Shown here piece after piece: positions 29,054-38,983 of a DNA stretch of 64,000 nucleotides. Numbering within the stretch: the stretch's first letter is position 1; each line of letters starts with the position of its first letter. The position numbers and the translations under genes were made by a program. The DNA is taken from positions 682,001-746,000 of the forward strand of contig CALSRS010000001.1 of the NCBI GenBank assembly GCA_943788815.1, written 5' to 3'. A model generated the notes under the pieces. That model worked only from the letters and a program-made list of their open reading frames with translations. It ran no database searches and was not told where the DNA came from. This stretch comes from an uncultured Gammaproteobacteria bacterium. Its GTDB lineage: Bacteria; Pseudomonadota; Gammaproteobacteria; Eutrophobiales; Eutrophobiaceae.

Positions 29054-29253
29054 ACAGAAAATCGAGGGTATTAATACAGTTCTAAATATTAATTATTATT
29101 TATTATAAATATTATTTTTAAATTTATTTTGCCAGCGATATTTTCTATCTATTTCTCTAGTTGTTATTGAATATATGTTGAAATAAAAATCAAATAACAT
29201 AGGAAGTTATACTGATTTTATTAGTAAGAACTAAAAGTAATTAATTTATTCGT

Positions 29254-29312
29254 TATAATCATCTGCAAGGATATCAACACTCCAGCCTTAAATTACCCAG
29301 TTGATATCCTTG
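29254..29312 (+). other. TATAAT followed by a 13-bp stem-loop in the receptor 2-3 gap (possible small RNA)
   Basis: In the 487-base gap 28970-29456, a perfect -10-like TATAAT (29254-29259) is followed by a perfect 13-bp inverted repeat, CAAGGATATCAAC (29266-29278) and GTTGATATCCTTG (29300-29312), with a 21-base loop. Further on, AATTTTGAGA (29335-29344) pairs with TCTCAAAATT (29377-29386). A transcript could end at the hairpin at 29402-29439. No convincing -35 box is seen, so a small RNA is only a possibility; an operator or recombination remnant is the alternative. Confidence 0.25.
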
Positions 29313-29401
29313 AATACAAAAATACAGGAAAAATAATTTTGAGAATAAGTTAACTTTTTTAAACAAATAAAATGAGTCTCAAAATTTTAAACGGCAGCAA
29401 A

Positions 29402-29439
29402 AAAAACGGGGCATGACAATTATGCCATACCCCGTTTTT
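29402..29439 (-). terminator. terminator of TonB receptor 3
   Basis: Arms AAAAACGGGG-C-ATGAC and GCCAT-A-CCCCGTTTTT with a 6-base loop. Both mismatches on the plus strand become G-U pairs in minus-strand RNA, giving a 16-bp stem with a T-rich tail. It lies 18 bases past the receptor 3 stop. Its right arm also gives a T-run on the plus strand, so it may act both ways. Confidence 0.88.
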
Positions 29440-29456
29440 GTCTTGATTGTATCTAC

Positions 29457-32132
29457 TTAGAAAAAGTTAAACTTCACCCTTGCACCGTAGGAAGCAAAGT
29501 TAGACAGGCTTGTCTGGACTTCTGAGTCCAGTATACCTTCACCCCGAATGTCAAATTCCGGATTGTACCGCTGAGTGTTACCTATCAGGTTGCGTCCATA
29601 GAACAGGATGCTCCAGCGACCTTCCATATCTCCCACCTCATAGGACATGCTGACGTCCCAGGAACTGGGGTAGTTAACAACATTTGTAAAAGAACGGTCA
29701 GTTTTATATTCAGCTGTACCTGTCACTGTGGCATCGAAGGTCGATGTGTAATCATCAAATATCGTCGGTAACTCATAGTTGGTGTTAAAGGTCATCTGCC
29801 AGTCCGGTGCGTTCCTCGCATCAGTACCGGAACGGTCTGCCACACCATCAACACACAGCCCTGCCACGACTTCGTCTTCGATACAGGAGGCATTGGTATA
29901 TTCCACCACCTCGGCATCCAGCATGGAGAGGTAACCACTCAGGGTCAGGCGGTCCGTGGCGGCAAACTGCGCACTCAGCTCTATGCCCTTGGATTCCTGC
30001 TTGGCGATATTACGGGTAATATTTCGTTCCAGGATGGGATCGATATAAGACACCTGTACACCTTTAATATCCGTAAAAAAACCGGTGATCTCAGCAGCCA
30101 GACGACCATCGAAGTAGGAACCCCTGGCACCCAGTTCATAGGTCTCATACTCTTCGGGACCGAAGGCAAAGTCTTCCTCGAATTGGGTAACCGTGGAGAC
30201 CCCCATGTCAAAGGCACCAGACTTAAAGGAGGTGGCATACTTGGCATAGAGAGACACATCATCATTAGGACGGTATCGCAACACCACCTGCGGGTCAAAA
30301 GAACTGTCATCAATGCTACTCGCGATGTCTACACAACGGCTGGAGGTGATGCGGCCTGCAGGATGGGTTGCCCCCAGCAGTGCATCACAGTTCAGGGTAA
30401 TCTGGGAACGGCCAATGACCTCGGCGGTGGGCAGCCAGGGATTGGCATCAACCAATGCCTGTCCCGCCGCGGCCCGTGCTGCACCGGCAGCACCACCTTG
30501 TGTCAAATCCATACCAAACGGCAGGCGAAACGGCACTTCGTTTACAGGGTCCCAGACATACCATTCACCGATACGGTTCTTACCGATGGCGTCTTTTTGA
30601 ATATCGGTATAACGGGCACCTACATCCAGAGAAAACTGTTCCATGAAATTAAACGTCAGCGTGGCAAAGCCACTCATCCATCGGGAATCTTCCTCGGTGC
30701 GGGTTGAACGGATCGGTAGACGCCAGCTGGCTACAAAGGCATCAGACCAGGCTTCCAGGTCGTAGGACTGCCAGTACACGCCACCCATCCATTCGATGGC
30801 ACCACCCACAGGTGAAGTCACCCGGAACTCCTGGCTCCACTGGCTGAAATACTCACCACGGGAACGGGCATTGGAGGCAAAGGCACCGCCGCCGGAGTTA
30901 TAGGGGGTATTATTGAACCGGGTATAGCTGTAGCCGGTCTTGGCATTGACCTCGATACCGTTGTCAAGCATGTAGTTAAGATCCATGTTGGCATGCCAGG
31001 GACTGGAGCTGGATATATCGCTACGATCACAGGCCTCAAAGTGGTCAGGCCGCTCTGGCTGGATACCACCGGCATCATACTGGATTAATCCACCGGCCTT
31101 CTGACAGTCAGCAAAGCTTAGGAGCATACCGGCATTACTGCTTGAGGCCTCGGTCAATAAAGGTACTCCAGCTGCCAGCCTCGCCTCGTTTTCCACACGG
31201 GGATTGATGAAGGTCGGTCCATACTTAAACCCCGTTCGGGTAATTTCGCCAATCTTCTGATCCACCGGAGGTGTATTGGTAGAAAAGATACCCAGTATCG
31301 GGGCACTATGGCCATGATAGTCTTTTCTTTCATCCGGATCGAAAGCGAATTTATCAAACACCACAGGCTGTACCCGGGGACCGAGGTCATTATGGGCCAC
31401 CTCTACCTTCCAGGAGGCAGAGAAATTCTCCGTCGGTTTCCATTCGGTGGTAATACGCCCGGTCATGTATTCACGCTGGGGAAATTTTTCACCGGTCCAA
31501 TAGTCACGCATGAAGCCTTCCAGGCGGTAGTACTTGGCGGCCACCCGCACACCGAAGGTATCGGTGATGGGACCACCCACGGCGCCCTCGACAACGGCCT
31601 TGCCAAACCGGCCATAATCACCGCTCAAATAACCTTCCCAGGCATCACCCGGTTTGCGCGTGGTGATGTTAAGCGCACCGGCGGCGGCATTCTGTCCGAA
31701 GAATACCGGTTGGGGACCTTTGAGGACCTCAAGGCGCTCGATGTCCATGTAGGAATTCAAGACCTGTGAACCACGGCCAAAATGGATACCATCAATAAAG
31801 GTAGGTACCCCTTGTTCAATACCGAGGTTCTTGCTCTGGGTGCCGGAACCACGCAGGACCAGACCCTGTTCCTCTGAAGTACTCTTAACGACTAATCCGG
31901 GGGCATACATGGTCAACTCATTTAGGGTATCAAACCCTTTGTCAGACATGGCATCACCGGAAAATGTCTGCAGAGATACAGGAACATCCTGCAGGTTCTG
32001 CTCACGACGCTGGGCCGTCACCACGATCTCTTCGAGTTGCTGGGCCTGCAAGTTTGGTATCAACCCAAAGACCATGGATGCAATAACGCTAGAAAGTATG
32101 GAAATTTTGTTTATCGAATATGAACTAGTCAT
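29457..32132 (-). CDS. TonB-dependent outer-membrane receptor, paralogue 3
   Basis: 891 residues. The signal peptide ends NLQA before QQLEEIVVTAQRRE; GGGGGA lies 4 bases before the ATG. The plug contains IDGIHFGRGSQVLNSY, where the other three have HMGRGSQV. The barrel ends ARVKFNFF. It retains the paired loop cysteines (FADCQKAGG...FEACD, NCDALLG...SSRC, SCIEDE...GLC). It is nearest to paralogue 2, with differences concentrated in predicted outer loops, as expected if the copies now bind different ligands. Base use is slightly more GC-rich than its neighbours, mostly at third positions. Confidence 0.95.
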   Translation of the reverse strand: MTSSYSINKISILSSVIASMVFGLIPNLQAQQLEEIVVTAQRREQNLQDVPVSLQTFSGDAMSDKGFDTLNELTMYAPGLVVKSTSEEQGLVLRGSGTQSKNLGIEQGVPTFIDGIHFGRGSQVLNSYMDIERLEVLKGPQPVFFGQNAAAGALNITTRKPGDAWEGYLSGDYGRFGKAVVEGAVGGPITDTFGVRVAAKYYRLEGFMRDYWTGEKFPQREYMTGRITTEWKPTENFSASWKVEVAHNDLGPRVQPVVFDKFAFDPDERKDYHGHSAPILGIFSTNTPPVDQKIGEITRTGFKYGPTFINPRVENEARLAAGVPLLTEASSSNAGMLLSFADCQKAGGLIQYDAGGIQPERPDHFEACDRSDISSSSPWHANMDLNYMLDNGIEVNAKTGYSYTRFNNTPYNSGGGAFASNARSRGEYFSQWSQEFRVTSPVGGAIEWMGGVYWQSYDLEAWSDAFVASWRLPIRSTRTEEDSRWMSGFATLTFNFMEQFSLDVGARYTDIQKDAIGKNRIGEWYVWDPVNEVPFRLPFGMDLTQGGAAGAARAAAGQALVDANPWLPTAEVIGRSQITLNCDALLGATHPAGRITSSRCVDIASSIDDSSFDPQVVLRYRPNDDVSLYAKYATSFKSGAFDMGVSTVTQFEEDFAFGPEEYETYELGARGSYFDGRLAAEITGFFTDIKGVQVSYIDPILERNITRNIAKQESKGIELSAQFAATDRLTLSGYLSMLDAEVVEYTNASCIEDEVVAGLCVDGVADRSGTDARNAPDWQMTFNTNYELPTIFDDYTSTFDATVTGTAEYKTDRSFTNVVNYPSSWDVSMSYEVGDMEGRWSILFYGRNLIGNTQRYNPEFDIRGEGILDSEVQTSLSNFASYGARVKFNFF

Positions 32133-32208
32133 GTTTTCCCCCGAAAATGGAAATTTATAAAATTAAGTACTGTATTTAAAAGCAGATGTTCTACTAAATA
32201 ATATTGAG

Positions 32209-32237
32209 AATATAACATAGATTGTTTACATCTGTAA
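32209..32237 (-). promoter_or_regulatory. candidate promoter of TonB receptor 3
   Basis: On the minus strand TTACAG (32232-32237), a 17-base spacer and TATATT (32209-32214), about 75 bases before the start codon. It does not share the spacer end found at receptors 1 and 2. Nothing else gene-like is seen in the 306-base gap 32133-32438 apart from the terminator of receptor 4. Confidence 0.4.
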
Positions 32238-32380
32238 GCATAAAAATACATCTAATACTTCATATATTTTAATAAGTTAACGATTTTATATTACGTTTAA
32301 GGATAGCTTTTTGTATTTATGTGTTTACTACTGCTTATTTTATACAAATATTTTGCAATCAATATAATTATCAACAAAAA

Positions 32381-32411
32381 AAGGGGCATGACCAACCAGG
32401 TCATACCCCTT
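32381..32411 (-). terminator. terminator of TonB receptor 4
   Basis: Arms AAGGGG-C-ATGACC (32381-32393) and GGTCAT-A-CCCCTT (32399-32411), loop AACCA. The C-A mismatch becomes U-G in minus-strand RNA, making a 13-bp stem followed by a T-run (complement of the A-run at 32375-32382). It is similar in sequence to the terminator of receptor 3. Confidence 0.9.
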
Positions 32412-32438
32412 ATTATTGACTAACTACTTATTCTAACT

Positions 32439-35141
32439 TTAGAAGAAGTTAAACTTCACCCTGGCACCGTATGATGCGAAGTTAGACAGGGAGGTCTGGG
32501 CACTGGATTCCAGTAAGCCGTCACCACGAAGATCCAGTTCTGGGTTGTATACCTGGGTGTTACCAATCAGGTTACGACCATAGAACAGAATGCTCCAACG
32601 ATTGTCTGACGGTCCAACTTCATACGAGAGATTCACGTCCCAGGCCTTGGGATAATTCACAATGTCAGTGAATGTACGATCTGTGGTGTAATCATCCGTA
32701 CCAGTCAGTGTCGCATCAAAGGTAGAGACATAACCATCAAATATGGTAGGCAACTCATAATTCAAGTTATAGGTCATCTGCCAGTCCGGTGCATTTCTTG
32801 CCCGTGAATTATTACGGTCAATGGTGCCTTCCAGTGAGTCGTCGCCTACAAGCGCAATAGACTCTGCTTCATCACGGCATGAACCCAGTAAGATCTCATC
32901 TTCAGTGCAGACGGCATCGTTAAATTCCACCACGGTGGCATCTAGCAATGAAAGGTATGCACTCAAGGTCAGTCGGTCAGAGGCGGCAAATTGAGCACTC
33001 AACTCAACGCCCTTGTGTTCCTGCTTGGCGACGTTCTGGGTAATATTTCTATCCAGCACACGACTGACAAAAGATACCTGTACACCTGTGATATCGGTCA
33101 TGAACCCGGTTGCTTCCAGGGCCAGTCGGCCATCCATAAAGCTACCGCGTGCACCGATCTCCCAGGTCTCGTATTCTTCTGGACCAAAAACAAAATCCTC
33201 ATCATTTTCCGGGACGTTGGATACTGCCATGTCAAAGGCACCGGACTTGAAGGACGTCGCGTACTTGGCATACAAGGAGACGTCATCATTGGGGCGATAA
33301 CGCAACACGACCTGTGGGTCGAAGGAGCTATCATCGATAACACCGGACACATCGGCGCAGTTTTGGCCAACGATTCTTCCCTCAGGGGCAGTAGCACCTT
33401 GCAGGACATCACAGTTATTTGTTACTTGTGAACGGCCTATGACTTGCGCATTGAGCAACCACGGATTGGCGGCCAGTAAGGCCTCGGCGGCACCACGTCG
33501 ACCGGCGTTACCCTGAGTAACATCTGTTCCATAGGAGAGTCGGAAGGGGTCACCTGTGGTGGGGTCTTCTACATACCACTCACCGATACGGTTGACGCCC
33601 TGACCTTCCTTATGAATATCAGTGTAGCGTGCACCTACGTCCAGTGAAAACTGCTCATAGAAGTTAAAGGTCACTGTGGCAAACGCACTCATCCAACGCG
33701 AATCGTCTTCAGTACGGGTCATGCGGATCTGGTTACGCCAGTTGGCACGGTAGGCATCGGACCACGCAGCCAGGTCATTATCCTGCCAGTAGGCACCAGC
33801 CATCCATTCGATGGTCTCGCCAACGGGTGATGACACACGGAACTCTGTACTCCACTGGCTAAAGAATTCACCGCGGGCACGGTTATTCGTAGGGAATGGG
33901 CCACCACCTGAGTTGTATGGTGAATTATAGAATTTCTGGTAGCTGTAACCGGTCTTGGACGCCAGCTCTATGCCGTTATCCAGAGTATAGGTCAGATCCA
34001 TAACAGCATGCCAGGGACGGGATCCGGACTCATCCGTAAAGTTACAGCTCTCAAACTGAGAAGGCCGAACAGGCTGAATACCACCAGCACCAAATACCTG
34101 TAACCCACCAGCTTTCTGACACTGGGTAAAATCCAGGACCACGCCAGATTCACTGGCAGATGCTTCGATGATGGGGTCTATTCCAGCAGCAATACGTGCC
34201 TGATTCTCTGCCGCAATACTAAGAAAGGTCGGACCGTATTTTCTGCCGGTACGGGTGAACTCACCCACCTTCTGATCAACGGGTCCTACATTTGCCGTAT
34301 ATAGACCGGTGATCGCCGTACTGAGTCCATCTCCCAGGAACGGGTCATCAAATGCAAATTTATCAAATACCACAGGCTCAACACGAGGTCCGAGGTCATT
34401 GTGTGATACTTCCACTTTCCAGGAGGCCTCAAAGTTTTCTGTAGGACGCCAAACGGAGGTGATTCGTCCAGTCAGGTATTCACGCTGGGGATATTTGTCT
34501 CCAGTCCACCAGTCACGCATGAAGCCTTCCAGACGGTAATACTTGGCTGCCACCCGAATACCAAAGGTATCGGTAATAGGACCACCTACTGCACCATCTA
34601 AAATGAATTTGCCAAAGCGACCATAATCGGCACTGAGATTACCTTCCCATTCATCGCCAGGCTTGCGGGATGTAATGTTCAATGCACCTGCAGCGGCATT
34701 CTGACCAAAGAATACAGGCTGGGGACCTTTAAGTACCTCAAGGCGTTCAATATCCATGTAGGAATTTAAGACCTGTGAACCACGACCCATGTGAATACCG
34801 TCGATGAATGTAGGCACCCCTTGCTCGATACCGAGGTTCTTACTCTGGGTACCGGCACCACGGAGGATTAGACCCTGCTCTTCGGAGGTACTCTTGACCA
34901 CGAGGCCAGGGGCGTAGTAGGTCAGCTCATTAAGGGTGTCAAAGCCCTTATCATTCATGGATTCACCAGAAAAGGTCTGCAAAGAAACCGGGACGTCCTG
35001 GAGGTTCTGCTCACGACGCTGGGCCGTAACCACGATCTCTTCCAGTTGCTGCGCCTGGGCGACTAATACCGGCCCAATACCCATAACAATGGAGAGTCCT
35101 CCGAGGATAAGATATTTAATTGATTTGAAGTTTGATGACAT
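32439..35141 (-). CDS. TonB-dependent outer-membrane receptor, paralogue 4
   Basis: 900 residues from ATG 35141. The frame is open 57 codons further upstream, but that part overlaps the promoter and does not look like coding sequence, whereas AGGA lies before ATG 35141 and the peptide then starts with a normal signal (SIKYLILGGL to AQA, before QQLEEIVVTAQRRE). Plug and barrel match paralogues 2 and 3, ending ARVKFNFF. An insertion of about 20 residues (DEAESIALVGDDSLEGTIDR) follows the third cysteine pair in a predicted outer loop and is unique to this copy. Its promoter is the best of the four. Confidence 0.95.
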   Translation of the reverse strand: MSSNFKSIKYLILGGLSIVMGIGPVLVAQAQQLEEIVVTAQRREQNLQDVPVSLQTFSGESMNDKGFDTLNELTYYAPGLVVKSTSEEQGLILRGAGTQSKNLGIEQGVPTFIDGIHMGRGSQVLNSYMDIERLEVLKGPQPVFFGQNAAAGALNITSRKPGDEWEGNLSADYGRFGKFILDGAVGGPITDTFGIRVAAKYYRLEGFMRDWWTGDKYPQREYLTGRITSVWRPTENFEASWKVEVSHNDLGPRVEPVVFDKFAFDDPFLGDGLSTAITGLYTANVGPVDQKVGEFTRTGRKYGPTFLSIAAENQARIAAGIDPIIEASASESGVVLDFTQCQKAGGLQVFGAGGIQPVRPSQFESCNFTDESGSRPWHAVMDLTYTLDNGIELASKTGYSYQKFYNSPYNSGGGPFPTNNRARGEFFSQWSTEFRVSSPVGETIEWMAGAYWQDNDLAAWSDAYRANWRNQIRMTRTEDDSRWMSAFATVTFNFYEQFSLDVGARYTDIHKEGQGVNRIGEWYVEDPTTGDPFRLSYGTDVTQGNAGRRGAAEALLAANPWLLNAQVIGRSQVTNNCDVLQGATAPEGRIVGQNCADVSGVIDDSSFDPQVVLRYRPNDDVSLYAKYATSFKSGAFDMAVSNVPENDEDFVFGPEEYETWEIGARGSFMDGRLALEATGFMTDITGVQVSFVSRVLDRNITQNVAKQEHKGVELSAQFAASDRLTLSAYLSLLDATVVEFNDAVCTEDEILLGSCRDEAESIALVGDDSLEGTIDRNNSRARNAPDWQMTYNLNYELPTIFDGYVSTFDATLTGTDDYTTDRTFTDIVNYPKAWDVNLSYEVGPSDNRWSILFYGRNLIGNTQVYNPELDLRGDGLLESSAQTSLSNFASYGARVKFNFF

Positions 35142-35237
35142 TATTAATTTCCTATCTTGTTGATTTATAGAATATTTCCGAAGAATTAGTGGCATATGCG
35201 CAACACCAACCATCCAACCCCTTGGATACAATAGCGC

Positions 35238-35266
35238 ATTACAAAGAGTTAAAGGTAAGATGTCAA
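35238..35266 (-). promoter_or_regulatory. promoter of TonB receptor 4
   Basis: On the minus strand a consensus -35 TTGACA (35261-35266), a 17-base spacer and TGTAAT (35238-35243), one base off the consensus -10, about 95 bases before the start codon. This long leader is also why the upstream in-frame start codon is rejected. Confidence 0.65.
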
Positions 35267-35388
35267 GCAATATGAATAGTAGTGTAAATAATTTTGGCGT
35301 CAAAATTATCAATATATGCGTTGTTTTATAACAACAAGCAGATATTTCAATTGCTTTTACAATTGAGTGCTAAATTTTATTGATGTAA

Positions 35389-37500
35389 CTATCTGGTTTT
35401 TCTTTTTATGGTCGGCAACCCGGTATGCTGGGTTAAAAAGGCCCTGGATTTTCCTGTGACTTTATTTCCTGGTTGATTTCTCGGTATCAGGCTGTCTTTG
35501 CCATATCCAATCAGGTCTGCCCTCCCCATACGTTTCAATGCGGCACGCAACATGGGCCAGTTTTTTGGATCGTGATAGCGTAGAAAGGCCTTATGTAAGC
35601 GTCGTACCCGAATTCCCCGTGCGACGGGTATGGCCTCCCCGTCACGCCTGACTTTTCGCAAAGGGTTAGTACCACTGTGATACATGGCGGTGGCAAGCGC
35701 CATGGGGGAAGGTAAAAAGGTCTGTACCTGGTCTGCCCGAAAACCATTTTTCTTTAACCAGATGGCAAGCTGCATCATGTCCTTGTCGGTCGTTCCGGGA
35801 TGCGCCGCAATAAAGTAAGGAATGAGATATTGCTTTTTACCTGCGGCCTTTGAATATTGTTCAAACAGCTGCTTGAACCGATCATAGGCCCCCATGCCCG
35901 GTTTCATCATCATGGACAAGGGGCCACTTTCTGTATGTTCCGGAGCAATCTTCAGATAGCCCCCAACGTGATGTGTCACCAGTTCCTTGACATACTTGGG
36001 TGATTTGATGGCAAGGTCATAACGAACACCAGAGGCAATCAGGACCTTTTTTATCCCGGGGAGCGAACGCGCCTTTTGGTATAACTGGATCAATGACGAA
36101 TGGTCAGTATTTAAATTTGGGCACACACCAGGATAAACACAAGACGGCTTACGACACATCTGCTCAATCTCACGAGACTTGCAGGCAATACGATACATGT
36201 TCGCCGTGGGTCCACCCAGGTCTGATATGACACCGGTAAATCCAGGAACAGTGTCTCTGATGATTTCGACTTCATCAAGGATAGACTTCTCAGACCTGTT
36301 CTGAATAATCCGACCTTCATGCTCGGTGATGGAACAAAACGAACAACCTCCAAAACACCCCCGCTGAATAGTGACCGAAAACCGGATCATTTCATAAGCA
36401 GGTATTTTTTTATTTTCGTAATGTGGGTGAGGTTGACGTGTATAGGGAAGCTCATAAACGAAATCCATTTCCTTTGTGGTCAATGGTATGGGGGGGGGGT
36501 TAATCCAGACCTCCCGATCACCGTGTTGCTGAACCAATGCCCGGGCATTGCCAGGATTGGTCTCTGCATGCATAACCCGTGCTGCATGGGCATATAACAC
36601 AGGATCATCTTTGACCTTATCGTAATCTGGCAAGCGGACGACAGTATTTCCTGATTCAGTTTTTTTATGAAATCGCTCCAGCTTGATCATGACGGGCTCG
36701 TCTGGATTTTTTACCGCCTCATTACAAGTCTTTTTTGTTGGGGTCATCGCATAGGGATCAGGGTGTGAGTATGCCGTTGCGGGGACGTCTACCTCGCTTG
36801 AATCTAGCTCTTCCCAATCGGCAGGTATCGCTTTGAGACTGAAAGCGGTACCTCGAAGGTCGTTAATATTTTTTGCTTTTTCACCCGCGGCAATACGGTG
36901 GGCGATTTCAACAATTTGTCGTTCTGCATTGCCGAATACTAATAGGTCAGCCTTGCTATCCAGCAAGATTGACCTTCGAACTTTTTCAGACCAGTAATCA
37001 AAATGCGCAATGCGTCTGAGTGATGCCTCAATACCACCGATGACAAGCTGGGATTCAGGATAGGCCTCGCGGCAACGTTGAGAATACACGAGTACTGACC
37101 GATCAGGGCGCCTGCCGGGCTCACCATCTGGTGTATAGGCGTCGTTGGAACGAATCTTACGATCCGCCGTATAGCGATTCACCATGGAATCCATGTTGCC
37201 AGCGGATACCCCAAAGAACAGGTTTGGAGGACCCAGTGCCTGAAAGGCATCAACGGATGTCCAGTCGGGTTGGGCAATAATGCCAACGCGAAACCCCTGG
37301 GATTCCAACAGGCGTCCCACCAGCGCCATACCAAAGCTGGGGTGATCAACATAGGCATCACCACAGACAATAATAATGTCACAGCAATCCCAACCCAGGA
37401 TGTCCATTTCTTCTCGTGACATGGGTAATACCGGGGCAGGCAATAGTTTATTGGCCCAGTATTTTTTATAGGAAAATAGTTTAGCTGCAGACTGTATCAT
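35389..37500 (-). CDS. ygiQ: YgiQ family radical SAM protein
   Basis: 703 residues, normal for YgiQ. The N-terminal part has [17 protein letters not shown] and [11 protein letters not shown], as in the family. The radical SAM cluster motif is [19 protein letters not shown] near residue 385. The C-terminus is basic, as usual. The reaction is not known; the protein is widespread and is presumed to be an iron-sulfur SAM enzyme. The coding sequence contains a run of ten C on the coding strand (36490-36499), which encodes part of NPPPIP and could be prone to slippage. Confidence 0.95.
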   Translation of the reverse strand: MIQSAAKLFSYKKYWANKLLPAPVLPMSREEMDILGWDCCDIIIVCGDAYVDHPSFGMALVGRLLESQGFRVGIIAQPDWTSVDAFQALGPPNLFFGVSAGNMDSMVNRYTADRKIRSNDAYTPDGEPGRRPDRSVLVYSQRCREAYPESQLVIGGIEASLRRIAHFDYWSEKVRRSILLDSKADLLVFGNAERQIVEIAHRIAAGEKAKNINDLRGTAFSLKAIPADWEELDSSEVDVPATAYSHPDPYAMTPTKKTCNEAVKNPDEPVMIKLERFHKKTESGNTVVRLPDYDKVKDDPVLYAHAARVMHAETNPGNARALVQQHGDREVWINPPPIPLTTKEMDFVYELPYTRQPHPHYENKKIPAYEMIRFSVTIQRGCFGGCSFCSITEHEGRIIQNRSEKSILDEVEIIRDTVPGFTGVISDLGGPTANMYRIACKSREIEQMCRKPSCVYPGVCPNLNTDHSSLIQLYQKARSLPGIKKVLIASGVRYDLAIKSPKYVKELVTHHVGGYLKIAPEHTESGPLSMMMKPGMGAYDRFKQLFEQYSKAAGKKQYLIPYFIAAHPGTTDKDMMQLAIWLKKNGFRADQVQTFLPSPMALATAMYHSGTNPLRKVRRDGEAIPVARGIRVRRLHKAFLRYHDPKNWPMLRAALKRMGRADLIGYGKDSLIPRNQPGNKVTGKSRAFLTQHTGLPTIKRKTR

Positions 37501-37619
37501 TCTAATTTCGGCTTATGTGGTTTTGGAAATATTTTTATAAGTGTGCATTGTAGCAATTTGCAAAACTTCTCGTTTTATTTCTAATCGTATAACTTAAGCT
37601 ATGATGACCGGAGAGCATG

Positions 37620-38918
37620 TTATTGAGACAATGCCATTTTATAAACGGCAAGCGCCCGTTGTCTGGCATCACGATAGTCGATCATGGGCGGTGGATAATC
37701 AGCTGTATCAAATTCCGGCACCCATTTCTTAATATATTTATGTTCAGGGTCAAACTTCTTAATCTGGGTATCGGGATTGAAGATGCGAAAATACGGCGCG
37801 GCATCACACCCTGAACCGGCACTCCACTGCCAGCCTCCTATATTATTTGCCATCTCATAATCCAGTAGTTTCTCAGCAAACCATTTCTCACCCCATCGCC
37901 AGTCGACAAGTAACAGCTTGCTCAAAAAGTTGGCAGTAATCATTCTGACCCGGTTATGCATATAACCAGTCTCCTTTAACTGGCGCATTCCCGCATCCAC
38001 TATAGGAAAACCGGTTTTACCATTGCACCATTTGTTAAATTCCTTTTTATTATTTCGCCAGGGAATGGCATCGTACTTCTCACGAAATGATTTTGAGGCC
38101 GTACGGGGAAAGTGAGAAAGTATCTGAATAAAAAACTCCCGCCAGATAAGCTGGTTGAGCCAGGTCTCATTCATATCCAATGCGATACTTACGACTGTCC
38201 TGATACTGATTGTTCCAAATCGCAGGTGCGGTCCGATATAGCTGCTAGCATCTTCATGAGGATAGTCACGGGTCCTGTGATAGCGTTGTAATATGTCAGG
38301 CTCAAGACAGGGTTCTTCTACACCATGTTCTACCTGCACAAACCCGATATCATCAAGATTCAGTAAGGCTGCCGGTTTTTGTTTTTTAAACTGGTGACTT
38401 AAATCCTCGCTTGCATAATGTTCATACTGTACCTCAGCTAATCTCTTTTTCCAGGCACGCATATAAGGGGTATATATAATGTATGGGGTATCGTCTTTTT
38501 TCAGAACCTCATTCGACTCAAAGATCACATGGTCCTTGATGAGTTCAAGCCTGACGTTATTTTTTCTCAACAGGGTCTGAACCTGGGCGTCGCGTTTTAC
38601 GGCATAAGGTTCGTAATCCTTACATGCATAGACACAATCAATCTGAAAGTCCTTAAGCAGCTGCCTAAAGATGTCTACCGGTTTACCATGAAACACAAGT
38701 AGCGTCCCGCCTGTACTGTCTATCTCGTTTTTTAAGTACTGGATTTTTTCATAGATAAAACTCACACGACGGTCATTTGTGTCACTGAGTTTATCCAGGA
38801 TATTGGCGTCAAAAATAAAGATGGGGAGCGTTTCGCCTGATTGCAGCGCGGAGAATAACCCCGCATTGTCTTCAAGCCTCAAGTCTCGTCTGAACCAGAA
38901 TATATTCATATTCAACAT
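37620..38918 (-). CDS. phr: deoxyribodipyrimidine photolyase (cryptochrome/photolyase family)
   Basis: 432 residues: N-terminal antenna-binding domain starting NIFWFRRDLRLEDNAGL, and C-terminal FAD-binding domain with LIWREFFIQIL, GKTGFPIVDAGMRQL, MHNRVRMITANFL, DWRWGEKWFA and NNIGGWQWSAGSGCDAAPYFR, all typical of class I cyclobutane pyrimidine dimer photolyases. It uses blue light to split UV-induced dimers. Two starts (38918 and 38909) are possible; neither has a good ribosome site. It is divergent from the two-component system genes, and the TTCAC repeats in the shared region could serve both. Photolyase beside lipid-modifying genes fits a light-stress module. Confidence 0.93.
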   Translation of the reverse strand: MLNMNIFWFRRDLRLEDNAGLFSALQSGETLPIFIFDANILDKLSDTNDRRVSFIYEKIQYLKNEIDSTGGTLLVFHGKPVDIFRQLLKDFQIDCVYACKDYEPYAVKRDAQVQTLLRKNNVRLELIKDHVIFESNEVLKKDDTPYIIYTPYMRAWKKRLAEVQYEHYASEDLSHQFKKQKPAALLNLDDIGFVQVEHGVEEPCLEPDILQRYHRTRDYPHEDASSYIGPHLRFGTISIRTVVSIALDMNETWLNQLIWREFFIQILSHFPRTASKSFREKYDAIPWRNNKKEFNKWCNGKTGFPIVDAGMRQLKETGYMHNRVRMITANFLSKLLLVDWRWGEKWFAEKLLDYEMANNIGGWQWSAGSGCDAAPYFRIFNPDTQIKKFDPEHKYIKKWVPEFDTADYPPPMIDYRDARQRALAVYKMALSQ

Positions 38919-38983
38919 TTATATTTAAAAATTTGTGATGTCACTATGCCACAAAGCACGCATTTTGCCCTTTATCATCTTAA

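Noticed and set aside
23152-35141. The receptor array as a phase-variable or recombining cassette system
   Set aside because: I found no invertible repeats, recombinase gene or silent partial copies; all four are full-length with their own signals. Divergence is spread through the barrels.
35142-35312. Longer N-terminus for receptor 4 starting at 35312
   Set aside because: It would place a consensus promoter inside the gene and put 57 unrelated residues before an ordinary signal peptide; ATG 35141 has a ribosome site.
38940-38950. GTCACTATGCC, 44 bases (four 11-bp steps) before the TTCAC pair, as a further repeat unit
   Set aside because: It is in phase but isolated, differs in the first base, and three intervening units do not match. 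It may be chance.
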